A stretch of DNA of 64,000 nt from CALLCD01 sp039196965 (GCA_039196965.1 JBCCUK010000021.1:13224-77223); one strand, 5' to 3'; numbered from the stretch's first letter, positions 35,273 through 45,152 are shown. Notes: generated by a model not told the origin, from the letters alone. Numbers and translations are program-made.

Positions 35273-35869
35273 ATGATACGATTAACTGTTCAGGCGGTCT
35301 GCGTTGCTCTCGGATTCGTCTTGCTAACGGCTTGCGCAAGCCAGCGCCGAACGGCCCCATTTATGGAAAATGCGGTGACGATTGAAGCGGATTCCAGAGC
35401 TGCCCTTGCAAGTCTTGTTGACGAGAATGAAGCGGCGGCCGATCTCGCTGAAGATGCCGTAGCCGTTCTTGTTTTCCCGAATATCGTGAAAGGTGGTTTT
35501 GTCTTCGGCGGGCAGGTTGGTGACGGTGTGCTTTTCATCGGCGACGACGTTAAGGATTATTACAACAGCACAGCCGCCTCTTATGGCCTTCAAGCCGGCA
35601 TTCAGCGATACGGATACATCCTTTTCTTCACCAGCGAGGAGGCGCTGTCCTATCTCGACAATTCTGAAGGGTTCGAGATCGGCGTCGGGCCCAGCATCGT
35701 TATTGCCGATAAGGGAATTGGCCGGAATTTTACAAGCACGACCCTCCGCGCTGACATATACGCCTTCGTCTTTGACCAGCAGGGTCTGATGGCAGGCGGT
35801 GGCATTCAAGGCACAAAGATCACGCCGATTGTGCGTGATCTGGGTGAAGGGCAGGAAGAAGAGGAGTAG
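35273..35869 (+). CDS. SYLF-domain lipoprotein
   Basis: A 198-residue protein with a lipoprotein signal ending in LLTACASQ (cysteine at about residue 21) and a SYLF/Ysc84 domain: EDAVAVLVFPNIVKGGFVFGGQVGDGVLF, AASYGLQAGIQRYGYILFF, VGPSIVIADKGIG and YAFVFDQQGLMAGGGIQGTKITPI. The SYLF fold binds phosphoinositides or lipids in other systems; in bacteria it is periplasmic with unknown role. Convergent with the phosphohexomutase, three bases apart. Confidence 0.88.
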   Translation: MIRLTVQAVCVALGFVLLTACASQRRTAPFMENAVTIEADSRAALASLVDENEAAADLAEDAVAVLVFPNIVKGGFVFGGQVGDGVLFIGDDVKDYYNSTAASYGLQAGIQRYGYILFFTSEEALSYLDNSEGFEIGVGPSIVIADKGIGRNFTSTTLRADIYAFVFDQQGLMAGGGIQGTKITPIVRDLGEGQEEEE

Positions 35870-35872
35870 TCC

Positions 35873-37408
35873 TCAGATTTCCTGATTGTACGCGCCCACT
35901 TCCGGGTGCTTGCCGAGGCGTGGTTTCACTTCGTCATGAAACAGCGCGCGCATATCATCTTCCGACGTCATGCTCTCGACGACGACAACAAGTTCCGGCT
36001 TGTTGGACGACGCGCGCACCAGCACCCATGATCCGTCTTCCAGCGTGACCCGCGCACCGTTCACCGTGTTCACATCGACGACTTTGCGTCCGAGAATTTC
36101 TGTTCCGGCGAGGCCTTCATACTCTGCGACCATTCGCTCGATCACCTCATATTTGATTTCATCATCGCAATGGGGCGACATAGTCAGGGAGGTGTAGGCC
36201 GTGCCAAGCTCGCCCTTCAAATCGGCCATGGTCTTGTCCGGGTTACGGTCCAGCATTGAAAGGACCGCACCCGCAGCCACAAGGCCGTCATCATAGCCGA
36301 GGCCGATCGGCGGCCGGAAGAAGAAGTGGCCAGACTTTTCAAAACCGGCCATAGCATCAAGATCGGTCGTCCGCCGTTTGATATATGAGTGGCCGGTCTT
36401 GTAGTAATCGACTGTTGCGCCATTCGACCGCAGGACAGGGTCTGTCTTGTAGAGGCCCGTTGATTTCACATCGACGACGAATTTCGCGTTTTCATATTGA
36501 GCGGAGAGGTCGCGCGCCAGCATAAGGCCGATCTTGTCGGCGAAAATTTCTTCGCCCATATTATCAACAACACCGCAGCGGTCGCCATCGCCATCGAAAC
36601 CGAGGGCAACGTCGGCTCCGTACTCTTTTACGGCTGCTGCCATGGCGTGGAGCATTTCAGAGTCTTCCGGGTTTGGATTGTATTTCGGGAAGGTGAAATC
36701 GAGGTCGCAATCCATTTCAATAACCTCTGCGCCCATGGCTCGCAGAGCATCGGGAGCAAAGGCTCCGGCCGTGCCGTTGCCGCAGGCGGCGATGACTTTT
36801 AGAGGCCGGGTCAGGCTGACCTTTTCGGATACGGCCGCGATGTATTTTTCCCGGATCCCTTCAACATAGGCCGCGCTACCGCCGCTACGGGGCTCAAAAG
36901 CTGCACCGAGGACGATGTCCTTCAGTCGGCCCATTTCCTTTGGTCCGAAGGTGAGGGGCTTGTCAGCACCCATTTTTACGCCCGTCCAGCCATTCTCATT
37001 GTGGCTCGCCGTCACCATCGCACAGCACGCCGCGTCGAGTTCGAACTGTGACCAATAGACCATGGGGCTGAGGGCGAGACCCACATCCAGCACTTCGCAT
37101 CCGCCCTGTGCAAGGCCGATGGTTAGCGCGTTCTTGATCGATTGAGAGATGGACCGGAAATCGTGCCCCGTGACCACCTTTGGCGGAACGCCAAGCTCAT
37201 GGAAAAGCGTTGCCATACCGAGACCGAGCGCCTGAACGCCTTTCAGGTTCAGCTCCGGATCTTTTTCATGACCGATGCCATTGAACCACCAGCGGGCATC
37301 ATATTCGCGAAAGCCGGTCGGCTTCACCAGCGGTAGGATTTCAAATTCAAGCGTGTTCGGCGCAATATCGGCGCGGGGTTTGGGCATCATATCGGACAGT
37401 TTTCTCAT
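35873..37408 (-). CDS. Phosphoglucomutase / phosphomannomutase
   Basis: A 511-residue alpha-D-phosphohexomutase interconverting hexose 1- and 6-phosphates. The phosphoserine loop is TASHNENGWTGVKMG, the metal loop GFDGDGDRCGV, the sugar loop GFEKSGHFFF and the phosphate-binding C terminus RASSNKPELVVVVES. GMATLFHELG and TGHDFR at the N terminus match the family that carries PMM/PGM activity in alphaproteobacteria. The ATG at 37408 is preferred to 37585. Supplies GDP-mannose or UDP-glucose precursors. Confidence 0.92.
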   Translation of the reverse strand: MRKLSDMMPKPRADIAPNTLEFEILPLVKPTGFREYDARWWFNGIGHEKDPELNLKGVQALGLGMATLFHELGVPPKVVTGHDFRSISQSIKNALTIGLAQGGCEVLDVGLALSPMVYWSQFELDAACCAMVTASHNENGWTGVKMGADKPLTFGPKEMGRLKDIVLGAAFEPRSGGSAAYVEGIREKYIAAVSEKVSLTRPLKVIAACGNGTAGAFAPDALRAMGAEVIEMDCDLDFTFPKYNPNPEDSEMLHAMAAAVKEYGADVALGFDGDGDRCGVVDNMGEEIFADKIGLMLARDLSAQYENAKFVVDVKSTGLYKTDPVLRSNGATVDYYKTGHSYIKRRTTDLDAMAGFEKSGHFFFRPPIGLGYDDGLVAAGAVLSMLDRNPDKTMADLKGELGTAYTSLTMSPHCDDEIKYEVIERMVAEYEGLAGTEILGRKVVDVNTVNGARVTLEDGSWVLVRASSNKPELVVVVESMTSEDDMRALFHDEVKPRLGKHPEVGAYNQEI

Positions 37409-37599
37409 TCTGAAATTACCGGCGTTAGACTGCAAGCTTCGCGCCGTAGCAAGGGGTGATTTTAGCGATGCGCCTTTCGGCAACCTGTCCATAAAATGAC
37501 AATGAGCTGAACACCGGATTAAAACCCAGAAAGGGTGGTGGAACACGCAACTGCCGCTCCCCATTCTTGCCGGACCTATCAGCAATAGAGGGGTCCCTT

Positions 37600-38373
37600 A
37601 TGGGCATTTCAAAATCAGTTTTCGCCGCAGTGACAGCAACGCTATGTGTCGGCACCGCCGCCGCACAGGGATGGTATGTCAGCGGTTCTGGGGGTGTGAA
37701 CTTTCAGGTCGACTCAGACAATTCTGGTGAAACAGGCGCATTTACCACAGGCAATCTGGGAGATGGTACGACACTTGACTTTGCTGCTGGAGCAGCGCTC
37801 GGTTGGGAGACCGATTTCGACACCGGCTTTGTCCTGTCTGCGGAAGGAGGCTTTTATTCAGCCTCTGGTATCCGTTTGGGCCTTGAGCTCAGCTACAATG
37901 AAGCTGGCGTCGACAGCCATACAGATGTGTTGCTCGGTGATGCGCCGATCGGAGCACTCGATGCGGCAGCGCTGGCTGGCAGCGAGGTACCGCTCAATCT
38001 AACCGGGGCCGACCTCGTCGCCGACGGGCAAGGCGATATCAGCCAAGTCGCGATTTTTGCTAACGCCTACTACGATTTCGACTTCGGAACCGTCGTGTCG
38101 CCCTATGTCGGTGCGGGACTGGGCATCGCTTTCGTTGATGTGGATTTCAGCCCGTCAGCTGTTGAAATCATTGATGAGAACGAAACGGCTTTCGCTTACC
38201 AGCTCATGGCAGGGCTTAACTACGCGTTGACGGACAATTTCGACCTGTTCACCGAATATGCCTTTCGTGGGACACCGGATGTCACGGTAGATATCGATCT
38301 GTTCCCAGGTGAGCTTGAGGTTGAAAACCGGCAGCACCTGATTTCAGCAGGTTTGCGCTTCAAGTTCAGCTAA
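37600..38373 (+). CDS. Outer-membrane beta-barrel protein (Omp25-like), paralogue of the next gene
   Basis: A 257-residue exported protein: signal peptide MGISKSVFAAVTATLCVGTAAAQ, then alternating barrel strands ending LRFKFS with a terminal aromatic/serine. The segment FTTGNLGDGTTLD is shared nearly exactly with the following OmpA-like gene, as are YDFD.G and the TEYAFRGTPDV region, so the two are tandem duplicates. It has no OmpA C-terminal domain. The ATG at 37600 is chosen as it begins the signal peptide; the longer frame starts at 37567. Confidence 0.85.
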   Translation: MGISKSVFAAVTATLCVGTAAAQGWYVSGSGGVNFQVDSDNSGETGAFTTGNLGDGTTLDFAAGAALGWETDFDTGFVLSAEGGFYSASGIRLGLELSYNEAGVDSHTDVLLGDAPIGALDAAALAGSEVPLNLTGADLVADGQGDISQVAIFANAYYDFDFGTVVSPYVGAGLGIAFVDVDFSPSAVEIIDENETAFAYQLMAGLNYALTDNFDLFTEYAFRGTPDVTVDIDLFPGELEVENRQHLISAGLRFKFS

Positions 38374-38513
38374 GCGGGCTAGACGAAGGCGATCGTTTGC
38401 CTTCCCACGACACTTGGTCATCCCCCGGGACATCCGTCCCATTTCACAAGACCGACACAAAAACTGTTTAGGTTTTCGGAGTTCCGGGGGAATTGGCCGT
38501 GGGAAGGTAAAAT

Positions 38514-39770
38514 ATGAAAAAGTTCCAGTATGTTAGTGTTGTCGCACTTATGGTCACTATGTCATCGACGGCGTTGGCTGAGGAAGATGACTGGTATGTC
38601 AGTTTTTCCGGCGGCGTCGCGATCCAGCAAGAGTCCGACAATACAGGCGAGACCGCCGCATTCACCACCGGCAATCTCGGCGACGGAACAACGCTGGACA
38701 TCGCCGCAGGATCGGTTGCGACGTTCACCACCGACTTCGATGTCGGATTTTCCCTGTCGGCTGAAATCGGCCGCCGTCTTCCAGCCGGTTTCAGGACAGG
38801 TATTGAGCTTGCCTACACCGACTCCGATGTAAACGAGCATGACAATCTGGAGATCAATGGTACGAGCCTCGAACCATTTGATTTCGCTGTCGTTACAGGA
38901 GATCAGGGCGTCTTCAATACTAGCGTCAATTCTGTTCTCAATGCTGCCAATGGTGATATCGAACAGTTCGCCGGCTTCTGGAATCTCTATTACGATTTCG
39001 ATCTTGGGTCGGTTCAGCCTTATATTGGCGGTGGTATCGGCGTTGCCCGTGTAGGTGTCACCTATAATCCATCACTTTTCATCATCTTGAATGACCATAG
39101 GGCAGCCTTCGCCTATCAGGGGCGGGCAGGGTTCGCCTACAAACTTACAAAGCGGTTTGATGCGTTTACGGATTATACGTTCCGCGGAACGCCTGATCTC
39201 GATTTCCAGAATGCGCTTCTCCCGGCTGATCTCGATATCGAGAACCAGCAACATATCTGGTCGTTCGGCCTGAGGTATAATTTTGGCTCAGCGCCGCCCC
39301 CACCGCCTCCGCCCACACCCGCACCTCCTCCTCCGCCGCCTCCACCTCCACCTCCTCCGCCGCCTGTGGAACAGGTCGCGCCAGAGCTTGCGGCGTGTTC
39401 AACGCTCAATCAGGAGTTCGTGGTCTACTTTGAATGGGACCGGGCCGAGCTCACGAGCGCGGCGACGGCTGTGATTGATGAAGCGGTGGTAAACATCGGG
39501 TCTCGCTCGGACTGTACGACGACATCCGTTGCGATCATTGGCCATACGGATGCATCCGGTGCATCGGCCTATAATGAGCGACTTTCTGCGAGAAGAGCCG
39601 GTATTGTCAGCGATGCCCTGTCCGACCGAGGCGTTCCGGCGCATCGAATCAGCACCGATGGAAAAGGTGAGACCGAGTTGGCCCGTGCGACGCGCGACGG
39701 CGTTCGTGAACCGCTCAACCGGCGTTCGGAAGTTACGATAATCGTAAGCGGTGAAGGCCCAACAGGGTAG
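38514..39770 (+). CDS. OmpA-family outer-membrane protein with polyproline linker
   Basis: A 418-residue protein. Residues 1-22 are a signal peptide, about 25-258 a beta-barrel paralogous to the previous gene, 261-284 a nearly pure proline stretch (24 residues with one Thr and one Ala), and about 295-415 an OmpA peptidoglycan-binding domain with YFEWDRAELT, IIGHTDASGASAYNERLSARRAGIV and LNRRSEVTIIV. It should tie the outer membrane to the cell wall. The proline linker spans the gap to peptidoglycan. Ends with a hairpin. Confidence 0.92.
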   Translation: MKKFQYVSVVALMVTMSSTALAEEDDWYVSFSGGVAIQQESDNTGETAAFTTGNLGDGTTLDIAAGSVATFTTDFDVGFSLSAEIGRRLPAGFRTGIELAYTDSDVNEHDNLEINGTSLEPFDFAVVTGDQGVFNTSVNSVLNAANGDIEQFAGFWNLYYDFDLGSVQPYIGGGIGVARVGVTYNPSLFIILNDHRAAFAYQGRAGFAYKLTKRFDAFTDYTFRGTPDLDFQNALLPADLDIENQQHIWSFGLRYNFGSAPPPPPPPTPAPPPPPPPPPPPPPPVEQVAPELAACSTLNQEFVVYFEWDRAELTSAATAVIDEAVVNIGSRSDCTTTSVAIIGHTDASGASAYNERLSARRAGIVSDALSDRGVPAHRISTDGKGETELARATRDGVREPLNRRSEVTIIVSGEGPTG

Positions 39771-39780
39771 GTATCAGCCT

Positions 39781-39809
39781 GCCGCCGGCTGTGGTTTTCA
39801 GCCGGTGGC
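39781..39809. terminator. Hairpin after the OmpA gene
   Basis: GCCGCCGGCTG-TGGTTTT-CAGCCGGTGGC, an 11-bp stem with one mismatch and a seven-base loop between the OmpA gene and the convergent DUF885 gene. No T-run follows the plus-strand stem; it may serve both genes. Confidence 0.55.
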
Positions 39810-39812
39810 CCG

Positions 39813-41642
39813 TTAAGGCGCGGTGTGTGAGGAGGTTTCACCGATCTCCTCGCGTTCATCTTCGATCCAGTTCCGCACTCTGTTTTCAAGCAATGTGAGA
39901 GGGATTGCACCTTCACTCAGTACGAGATCGTGGAAATCCCGAAGGTCGAACTGCTCGCCGAGCGCAAGCTCTGCCTCTGCTCGCAGGTCACCGATGGTGA
40001 TTTCGCCAATCTTGTATCCCAGCGCCTGGCCGGGCCAGCCAATATAGCGGGTCACTTCCGTCTTTATGTTGAGCTCTGAGAGCGCAGAGTTTTCGCGGAA
40101 GCAGCTTTCTGCCTCGTCCCGCGTCCAGCCATACCAGTGAAGGCCCGTATCCGCGACCAGCCGGCACGCCCGCCACATTTCATAGGAGAGGGCACCGAAC
40201 TTCTTATAGGGGGTGTCATAAATTCCTGCCTCCCCAGCGAGCCTTTCAGCATAGAGACCCCAACCTTCGCCGAAGGCCGTTGCATAATAACTCCGGCGGA
40301 ACTCCGGCACATCTTCCAGCTCCTGGGCGAGGGCAATCTGTAGATGGTGACCCGGCACGGCCTCATGGGCGGTCAGGGCTGGCAGCTGGTAGAGCGGGCG
40401 CTGGTCGAGGCGATAGGTGTTTACAAGATAGGTTCCCGACCTGCCGATGGCCGCATCGCCGCCGACATATCGGCCTGTTGTATAGCCCGGTGCTATATCA
40501 GCCGGGACCGGAGAGATCCCATAGGGAAGGCGCGGCAGTTTCCCAAAGAAACGGGGGAGGGTCGCATCCAGCTTCTTTGCAAGTACCGCCGCCTCAGCCA
40601 TCAGTGCGTTCGGGGTTGGGGGGTAGAATTGCTGGTCGGTCCGCAGGAATTCGAGAAATTCCGAAAATGTCCCTTCGAAATCCGTTTCGGCGATGACCTG
40701 CTCCATTTGGGCCCGGATGCGGGCCACTTCCGCCTGACCGATCTCATGCACCTTTTCCGGGGTCAGGTCCGGCCGGGTTGTATGCTGGATGACCAATGCG
40801 CGGTACTGGTCCCTTCCTCCCGGGAGCGAAACGATGCCGGGAACGATCCGCGCGGCGGGGACATATTCCCTCTCCATGAAAGCCAACAGGCGGCGATAGG
40901 CATTTACGGCGCGAATGGTTGCCGACGCGGCTTCGGTGCGTATGCGGACGGCGTCGCCGGGGCTGATACTGTCTGGCAGGTCCTCGAATGGCCTGAACAG
41001 CACGCTGTCCTGTGGATCCTCCACGACTTGCTCGCGAACCTGCTGCACCATGGTTGCTGTCGGGTCGACATGGGCCACCACGCCGGTGGCCATTCCCCGG
41101 CGCATATTCGCAATATGCTGGTCGAACCAGGCTGGGATCGCATCGATTCGGGCAATCAAATCATCGGCATCTGCCTGTGATCGGATGCGCGCTCGGCCGA
41201 TGACAAAAGTGGCTTCGGAGTAAAATCCGAAATCACCGGTAAATGGGACGCGATCCGGGTCGAATGCGTTTGCCGCGACAACCGAGGTCAAAAGTGATTC
41301 GAGAATGGCCGTATCAATCGTGTGCCGGCTGCCTAATGCCGTGGTTCTGGCGAGCAGGGACTGGGCCTGAGCGAATTCTTGCGCTCTCTTTTCGGGGCTT
41401 AGATCACGCCATGTCCGCGGCAGTCGCCCTTGCAGCCGCGCCGCTTCAGATGGCCTGTGGGCCAGGCGATATGCTTCATAATCGTCGAGTATGGACTGGA
41501 CCGATGCTGCATCGCTATCGAAGCCTTGTTGATAGGGCGGATATGCTATTTCCTGGGCCGCGACGAACTGGCTGATGAAACCTGATGAAATTACCGCTAT
41601 AACCGACCAAAATAACAGATCACGCAGGTTGGCAGGTCGCAT
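39813..41642 (-). CDS. Secreted DUF885 family protein (putative metallopeptidase-like)
   Basis: A 609-residue exported member of DUF885. After an N-terminal hydrophobic segment (LLFWSVIAVISSGFISQFVAAQ) the domain fills the protein; its signature HEAVPGHHLQIALAQ has the histidine pattern that resembles a zinc peptidase, with GEGWGLYAERLAGEAG and CRLVADTGLHWYGWTRDEA downstream, as in the family. The reading frame is open 108 residues farther upstream to 41966, but the ATG at 41642 starts just before the signal sequence and leaves an 88-base gap to the divergent sdhC. Catalysis has not been shown for most of the family. Confidence 0.85.
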   Translation of the reverse strand: MRPANLRDLLFWSVIAVISSGFISQFVAAQEIAYPPYQQGFDSDAASVQSILDDYEAYRLAHRPSEAARLQGRLPRTWRDLSPEKRAQEFAQAQSLLARTTALGSRHTIDTAILESLLTSVVAANAFDPDRVPFTGDFGFYSEATFVIGRARIRSQADADDLIARIDAIPAWFDQHIANMRRGMATGVVAHVDPTATMVQQVREQVVEDPQDSVLFRPFEDLPDSISPGDAVRIRTEAASATIRAVNAYRRLLAFMEREYVPAARIVPGIVSLPGGRDQYRALVIQHTTRPDLTPEKVHEIGQAEVARIRAQMEQVIAETDFEGTFSEFLEFLRTDQQFYPPTPNALMAEAAVLAKKLDATLPRFFGKLPRLPYGISPVPADIAPGYTTGRYVGGDAAIGRSGTYLVNTYRLDQRPLYQLPALTAHEAVPGHHLQIALAQELEDVPEFRRSYYATAFGEGWGLYAERLAGEAGIYDTPYKKFGALSYEMWRACRLVADTGLHWYGWTRDEAESCFRENSALSELNIKTEVTRYIGWPGQALGYKIGEITIGDLRAEAELALGEQFDLRDFHDLVLSEGAIPLTLLENRVRNWIEDEREEIGETSSHTAP

Positions 41643-41730
41643 TCGGTAACTCCAATGCCGTTTATTGACAGGTCGTCTGTGCGGCATAACTACATGGCAT
41701 AGTTGCTGAAAGGACCAGAAGGCGCAACCG

Positions 41731-42129
41731 ATGGCAGCATCACAAAGCGCAGATACGAGACCACTCTCACCGCACGTACAGATTTGGAAGTGGCATTGGA
41801 CCATGGCAGCCTCGATCTGCCATCGGGTCAGCGGCTGTGCGCTATATGTGGGAATCGTACTGCTTACCGCATGGGTCGTCGCTGCGGCGTCCGGCCCCGA
41901 AGCATACGCACTGGTGGAAGGGTTTCTGCTGTCCTGGTTTGGGCAATTGGCACTTTTCGGCTTCACCGCTGCGGTAACGTATCATTTCGCGAATGGTGTT
42001 CGCCACCTGATCTGGGATGGACCTGGATTTGCATTCGCACCTCAACACGCGAGCCTCGTCAGCATGGTTAATTTCGCTTTTGCAATCACAGCGACCATCT
42101 GCATCTGGTTGTTTGCGTATTTGGGGTAG
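41731..42129 (+). CDS. sdhC: Succinate dehydrogenase cytochrome b556 subunit
   Basis: A 132-residue membrane anchor of complex II. RPLSPHVQIWKWHWTMAASICHRVSG carries the quinone-site SH/R pattern and first helix; the heme-ligating His lies in TYHFANGVRHLIWD; three membrane helices follow the usual plan. First gene of sdhCDAB, 88 bases from the divergent DUF885 gene. Confidence 0.93.
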   Translation: MAASQSADTRPLSPHVQIWKWHWTMAASICHRVSGCALYVGIVLLTAWVVAAASGPEAYALVEGFLLSWFGQLALFGFTAAVTYHFANGVRHLIWDGPGFAFAPQHASLVSMVNFAFAITATICIWLFAYLG

Positions 42130-42139
42130 TCGGATTGTC

Positions 42140-42529
42140 ATGAGTCAGTCATTAAGAACTCCCACATCGCAGGTTCGCGGCCTTGGCGCATCACGTGAGG
42201 GAACAAATCACTATATACGTCAAAGGGTTACGGCCATTGCGCTGATCGTGCTTGTGCCATGGTTCATCTTTTCGGCGATCACTGCTGCCCGCGGCGGCTA
42301 TGATTCGGTGGTTGCCTGGATGGGCAGCCCGTTAATTGCCATCGTATTGATCCTGGCAATCGGCTCAGCATTTTATCATATGCGGCTGGGCATGCAGGTG
42401 GTCATTGAGGATTACATTGCGCGCACAAGTACGCGACAAGCCTTGTTGATTTTTAATACATTTTTTGTGGCTGTGCTGTTTGTGGCGACAGCGTTGTCAG
42501 TGCTCAAAATATGGTTCTCAGCTGGCTAG
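42140..42529 (+). CDS. sdhD: Succinate dehydrogenase hydrophobic membrane anchor subunit
   Basis: A 129-residue subunit with three membrane helices. GASREGTNHYIRQRVTAIALIVLVPWFI is the SdhD N-terminal pattern and FYHMRLGMQVVIEDYI carries the second heme-side His. The ATG at 42140 is 10 bases past sdhC; the longer frame from 42017 lies inside sdhC. Confidence 0.92.
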   Translation: MSQSLRTPTSQVRGLGASREGTNHYIRQRVTAIALIVLVPWFIFSAITAARGGYDSVVAWMGSPLIAIVLILAIGSAFYHMRLGMQVVIEDYIARTSTRQALLIFNTFFVAVLFVATALSVLKIWFSAG

Positions 42530-42561
42530 GCTGAACTGGAGAAGAAGGTAAGAAAAAAATA

Positions 42562-44352
42562 ATGGGCGAGTACAATTTCATCGACCACACCTACGATGTC
42601 GTTGTTGTCGGCGCAGGTGGATCCGGGCTTCGGGCCGCTTTGGGGGCTGCGCAGGCCGGTCTGCGCACGGCTTGCATAACCAAAGTGTTCCCGACACGGT
42701 CTCACACCGTTGCCGCTCAAGGCGGTATTGCGGCGTCGCTCGGCAATATGGGCCCCGACGACTGGCGCTGGCATATGTATGACACTGTAAAGGGCTCAGA
42801 CTGGCTCGGCGATCAGGATTCGATCGAATATCTCTGCCGAGAGGCCCCGCAGGCCGTTTACGAGCTTGAGCACTGGGGCATGCCGTTCTCTCGTAACAAG
42901 GAGGGCAAGATCTACCAGCGCCCATTTGGCGGTCACACGACTGAAATGGGTCAGGGGCCTCCTGTTCAGCGCACATGTGCCGCTGCAGACCGGACCGGCC
43001 ACGCCATGTTGCACACGCTTTATGGCCAGTGCGTGAAAAATGAGACGGAATTTTTCATAGAGTATTTCGCCCTTGATCTGATCATGGATGATGAGGGGGT
43101 TTGCCGAGGCGTGACAGCCTGGAAGCTTGATGATGGAACGCTGCACCGGTTCCGCGCCCAGCGAACCATTCTCGCGACAGGCGGATATGGCCGGGCATTC
43201 TTCTCATGTACTTCTGCTCACACCTGCACTGGCGACGGAAATGCCATGGTGCTTCGCGCCGGGCTGCCACTCCAGGATCTTGAATTCATTCAGTTCCATC
43301 CGACGGGCATTTATGGTGCCGGGTGTCTCATCACCGAAGGAGCGCGAGGCGAAGGCGGTTATCTAACCAACGCCAATGGTGAGCGTTTTATGGAACGCTA
43401 TGCACCAAGCGTGAAAGACTTGGCTCCGCGGGACATGGTATCCCGGTCCATGACCATTGAAATTCGAGAAGGACGAGGCGTCGGTGAGGAAGGGGACCAC
43501 ATCTTCCTCCATCTTGACCATCTGCCGCCGGAAACCTTGGCCGAGCGTCTGCCGGGTATTTCAGAAACAGCGCGTGTCTTCTCCGGCGTCGATGTAACCA
43601 AAGAGCCAATTCCTGTTCTGCCGACGGTCCATTATAATATGGGCGGTATACCGACGAATTATCATGGCGAGGTGCTCACCAAGAAGGGAGATGATCCGGA
43701 TAGTATCGTCCCCGGACTGATGGCTGTTGGTGAAGCCGCATGTGTGTCCGTGCACGGTGCAAATCGCCTTGGATCAAACTCTCTGATCGATCTTGTCGTA
43801 TTTGGTCGCGCCGCTGGGCTTCGTTGCGGTGCAACGCTTGATGCGGGTGCCTCGCAACCAGAGGTGCGTGATGCACAAACGGACAATCATCTCGCCCGCC
43901 TTGATCGGTTGCGAAATGCGGAAGGCGATCAACCGGTTGCCAAGCTTCGATTGGAAATGCAAAAGGCGATGCAGTCGAACTGCGCCGTGTTCCGCACGGG
44001 CGATGTTCTGCGTGAGGGTGTAGAGAAGGTTGATGCCGTCTTCGACAAACTCCCCGGGATCGATGTGAAAGATCGGACCATGATCTGGAACACCGACCTC
44101 GTTGAGGCACTTGAATTTGACAATCTCATCCGTCAGGCGACCGTGACCGTTCACTCTGCGGCGAATCGGGAAGAGAGCCGTGGTGCCCATGCCCGCGAGG
44201 ATTTTTCCGAACGCGATGACGAGAACTGGATGAAGCATACCCTCGCATGGGGGAATGCCGACGGTGATGTCCGCATCGACTATCGTCCGGTCCACGATTT
44301 CACCATGTCAAACGATATCGCCTATATCGAGCCCAAGGCTCGGGTGTATTGA
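42562..44352 (+). CDS. sdhA: Succinate dehydrogenase flavoprotein subunit
   Basis: A 596-residue flavoprotein that oxidises succinate to fumarate. The FAD dinucleotide motif is GAGGSG (17-22), and H48 in TRSHTVAAQGG is the covalent FAD site. HPTGIYGAGCLITEGARGEGG and TVHYNMGGIPTNYHGEV carry the dicarboxylate-binding residues; ANREESRGAHAREDF is the C-terminal signature. SdhAF4 (DUF1674), a flavinylation partner, is encoded 5 kb downstream. Confidence 0.97.
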   Translation: MGEYNFIDHTYDVVVVGAGGSGLRAALGAAQAGLRTACITKVFPTRSHTVAAQGGIAASLGNMGPDDWRWHMYDTVKGSDWLGDQDSIEYLCREAPQAVYELEHWGMPFSRNKEGKIYQRPFGGHTTEMGQGPPVQRTCAAADRTGHAMLHTLYGQCVKNETEFFIEYFALDLIMDDEGVCRGVTAWKLDDGTLHRFRAQRTILATGGYGRAFFSCTSAHTCTGDGNAMVLRAGLPLQDLEFIQFHPTGIYGAGCLITEGARGEGGYLTNANGERFMERYAPSVKDLAPRDMVSRSMTIEIREGRGVGEEGDHIFLHLDHLPPETLAERLPGISETARVFSGVDVTKEPIPVLPTVHYNMGGIPTNYHGEVLTKKGDDPDSIVPGLMAVGEAACVSVHGANRLGSNSLIDLVVFGRAAGLRCGATLDAGASQPEVRDAQTDNHLARLDRLRNAEGDQPVAKLRLEMQKAMQSNCAVFRTGDVLREGVEKVDAVFDKLPGIDVKDRTMIWNTDLVEALEFDNLIRQATVTVHSAANREESRGAHAREDFSERDDENWMKHTLAWGNADGDVRIDYRPVHDFTMSNDIAYIEPKARVY

Positions 44353-44369
44353 GGAAGTAGAGCGCGCGT

Positions 44370-45152
44370 ATGGTACAGCTTACCCTCCCCAAAGGCTCCA
44401 AACCACGTTCCGGCAAGGAATGGCCGAAACCGGAAAATCCGGGAAATCTCCGCAAGTTCCGGATTTACAGGTTTGATCCGACCACGGGTGAAAATCCGAG
44501 CTGGGATATTTATTGGGTCGATCTCGACAAATGCGGCCCGATGATCCTTGATGTGCTGATCCACATTAAGAATGATATTGATCCCACACTGTCTTTCCGC
44601 CGGTCTTGCCGGGAAGGCGTTTGCGGTTCCTGCGCCATGAATATTGGCGGTCAGAATACGATCGCCTGCACCAAGGGCTGGGATGAGTTCCGAGGCTCGA
44701 AGATCACCATTGCGCCCCTGCCGCACCAGCCGGTAGTGCGCGATCTCGTTCCAGACCTAACGAATTTCTATGCCCAGCACGCCTATGTGCAGCCCTTTCT
44801 CAAAACCGACACGCCGGCACCCGAGAAAGAGTGGAAACAATCCGAGGCGGACCGGGTGCATCTTGATGGGCTGTATGAGTGTATTCTCTGCGCGTCCTGC
44901 TCGACTTCGTGCCCGTCTTACTGGTGGAATGGTGACAAATACCTTGGCCCTGCTGCCCTGTTACAGGCTTATCGCTGGCTGATAGATAGCCGCGACGAAT
45001 CGACTGGCGAGCGCCTGGATGATCTTGAAGATCCTTTCAAGCTCTACCGCTGCCACACCATCATGAACTGTGCGCAGGTTTGCCCGAAAGGTCTCAATCC
45101 GGCCAAGGCCATCGCAAACATCAAGCACATGATGGTTGAGCGTGTGACCTAA
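44370..45152 (+). CDS. sdhB: Succinate dehydrogenase iron-sulfur subunit
   Basis: A 260-residue subunit with three Fe-S clusters: 2Fe-2S by SCREGVCGSCAMNIGG plus a later Cys, then CILCASCSTSCPSYWW and CHTIMNCAQVCPKGLNPAKAI for the 4Fe-4S and 3Fe-4S sites. It passes electrons from SdhA to ubiquinone. The last four bases overlap nothing, and it converges on an outer-membrane protein gene 11 bases away. Confidence 0.97.
   Translation: MVQLTLPKGSKPRSGKEWPKPENPGNLRKFRIYRFDPTTGENPSWDIYWVDLDKCGPMILDVLIHIKNDIDPTLSFRRSCREGVCGSCAMNIGGQNTIACTKGWDEFRGSKITIAPLPHQPVVRDLVPDLTNFYAQHAYVQPFLKTDTPAPEKEWKQSEADRVHLDGLYECILCASCSTSCPSYWWNGDKYLGPAALLQAYRWLIDSRDESTGERLDDLEDPFKLYRCHTIMNCAQVCPKGLNPAKAIANIKHMMVERVT

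Noticed and set aside
39291..39370. Repeated CCTCC/CCGCC units considered as a DNA repeat or CRISPR-like array
   Set aside because: They encode the polyproline linker of the OmpA protein and are in frame; no spacer structure.
40344..41180. A 278-codon plus-strand frame inside DUF885
   Set aside because: Antisense to a well-supported gene; no start context, no domain.
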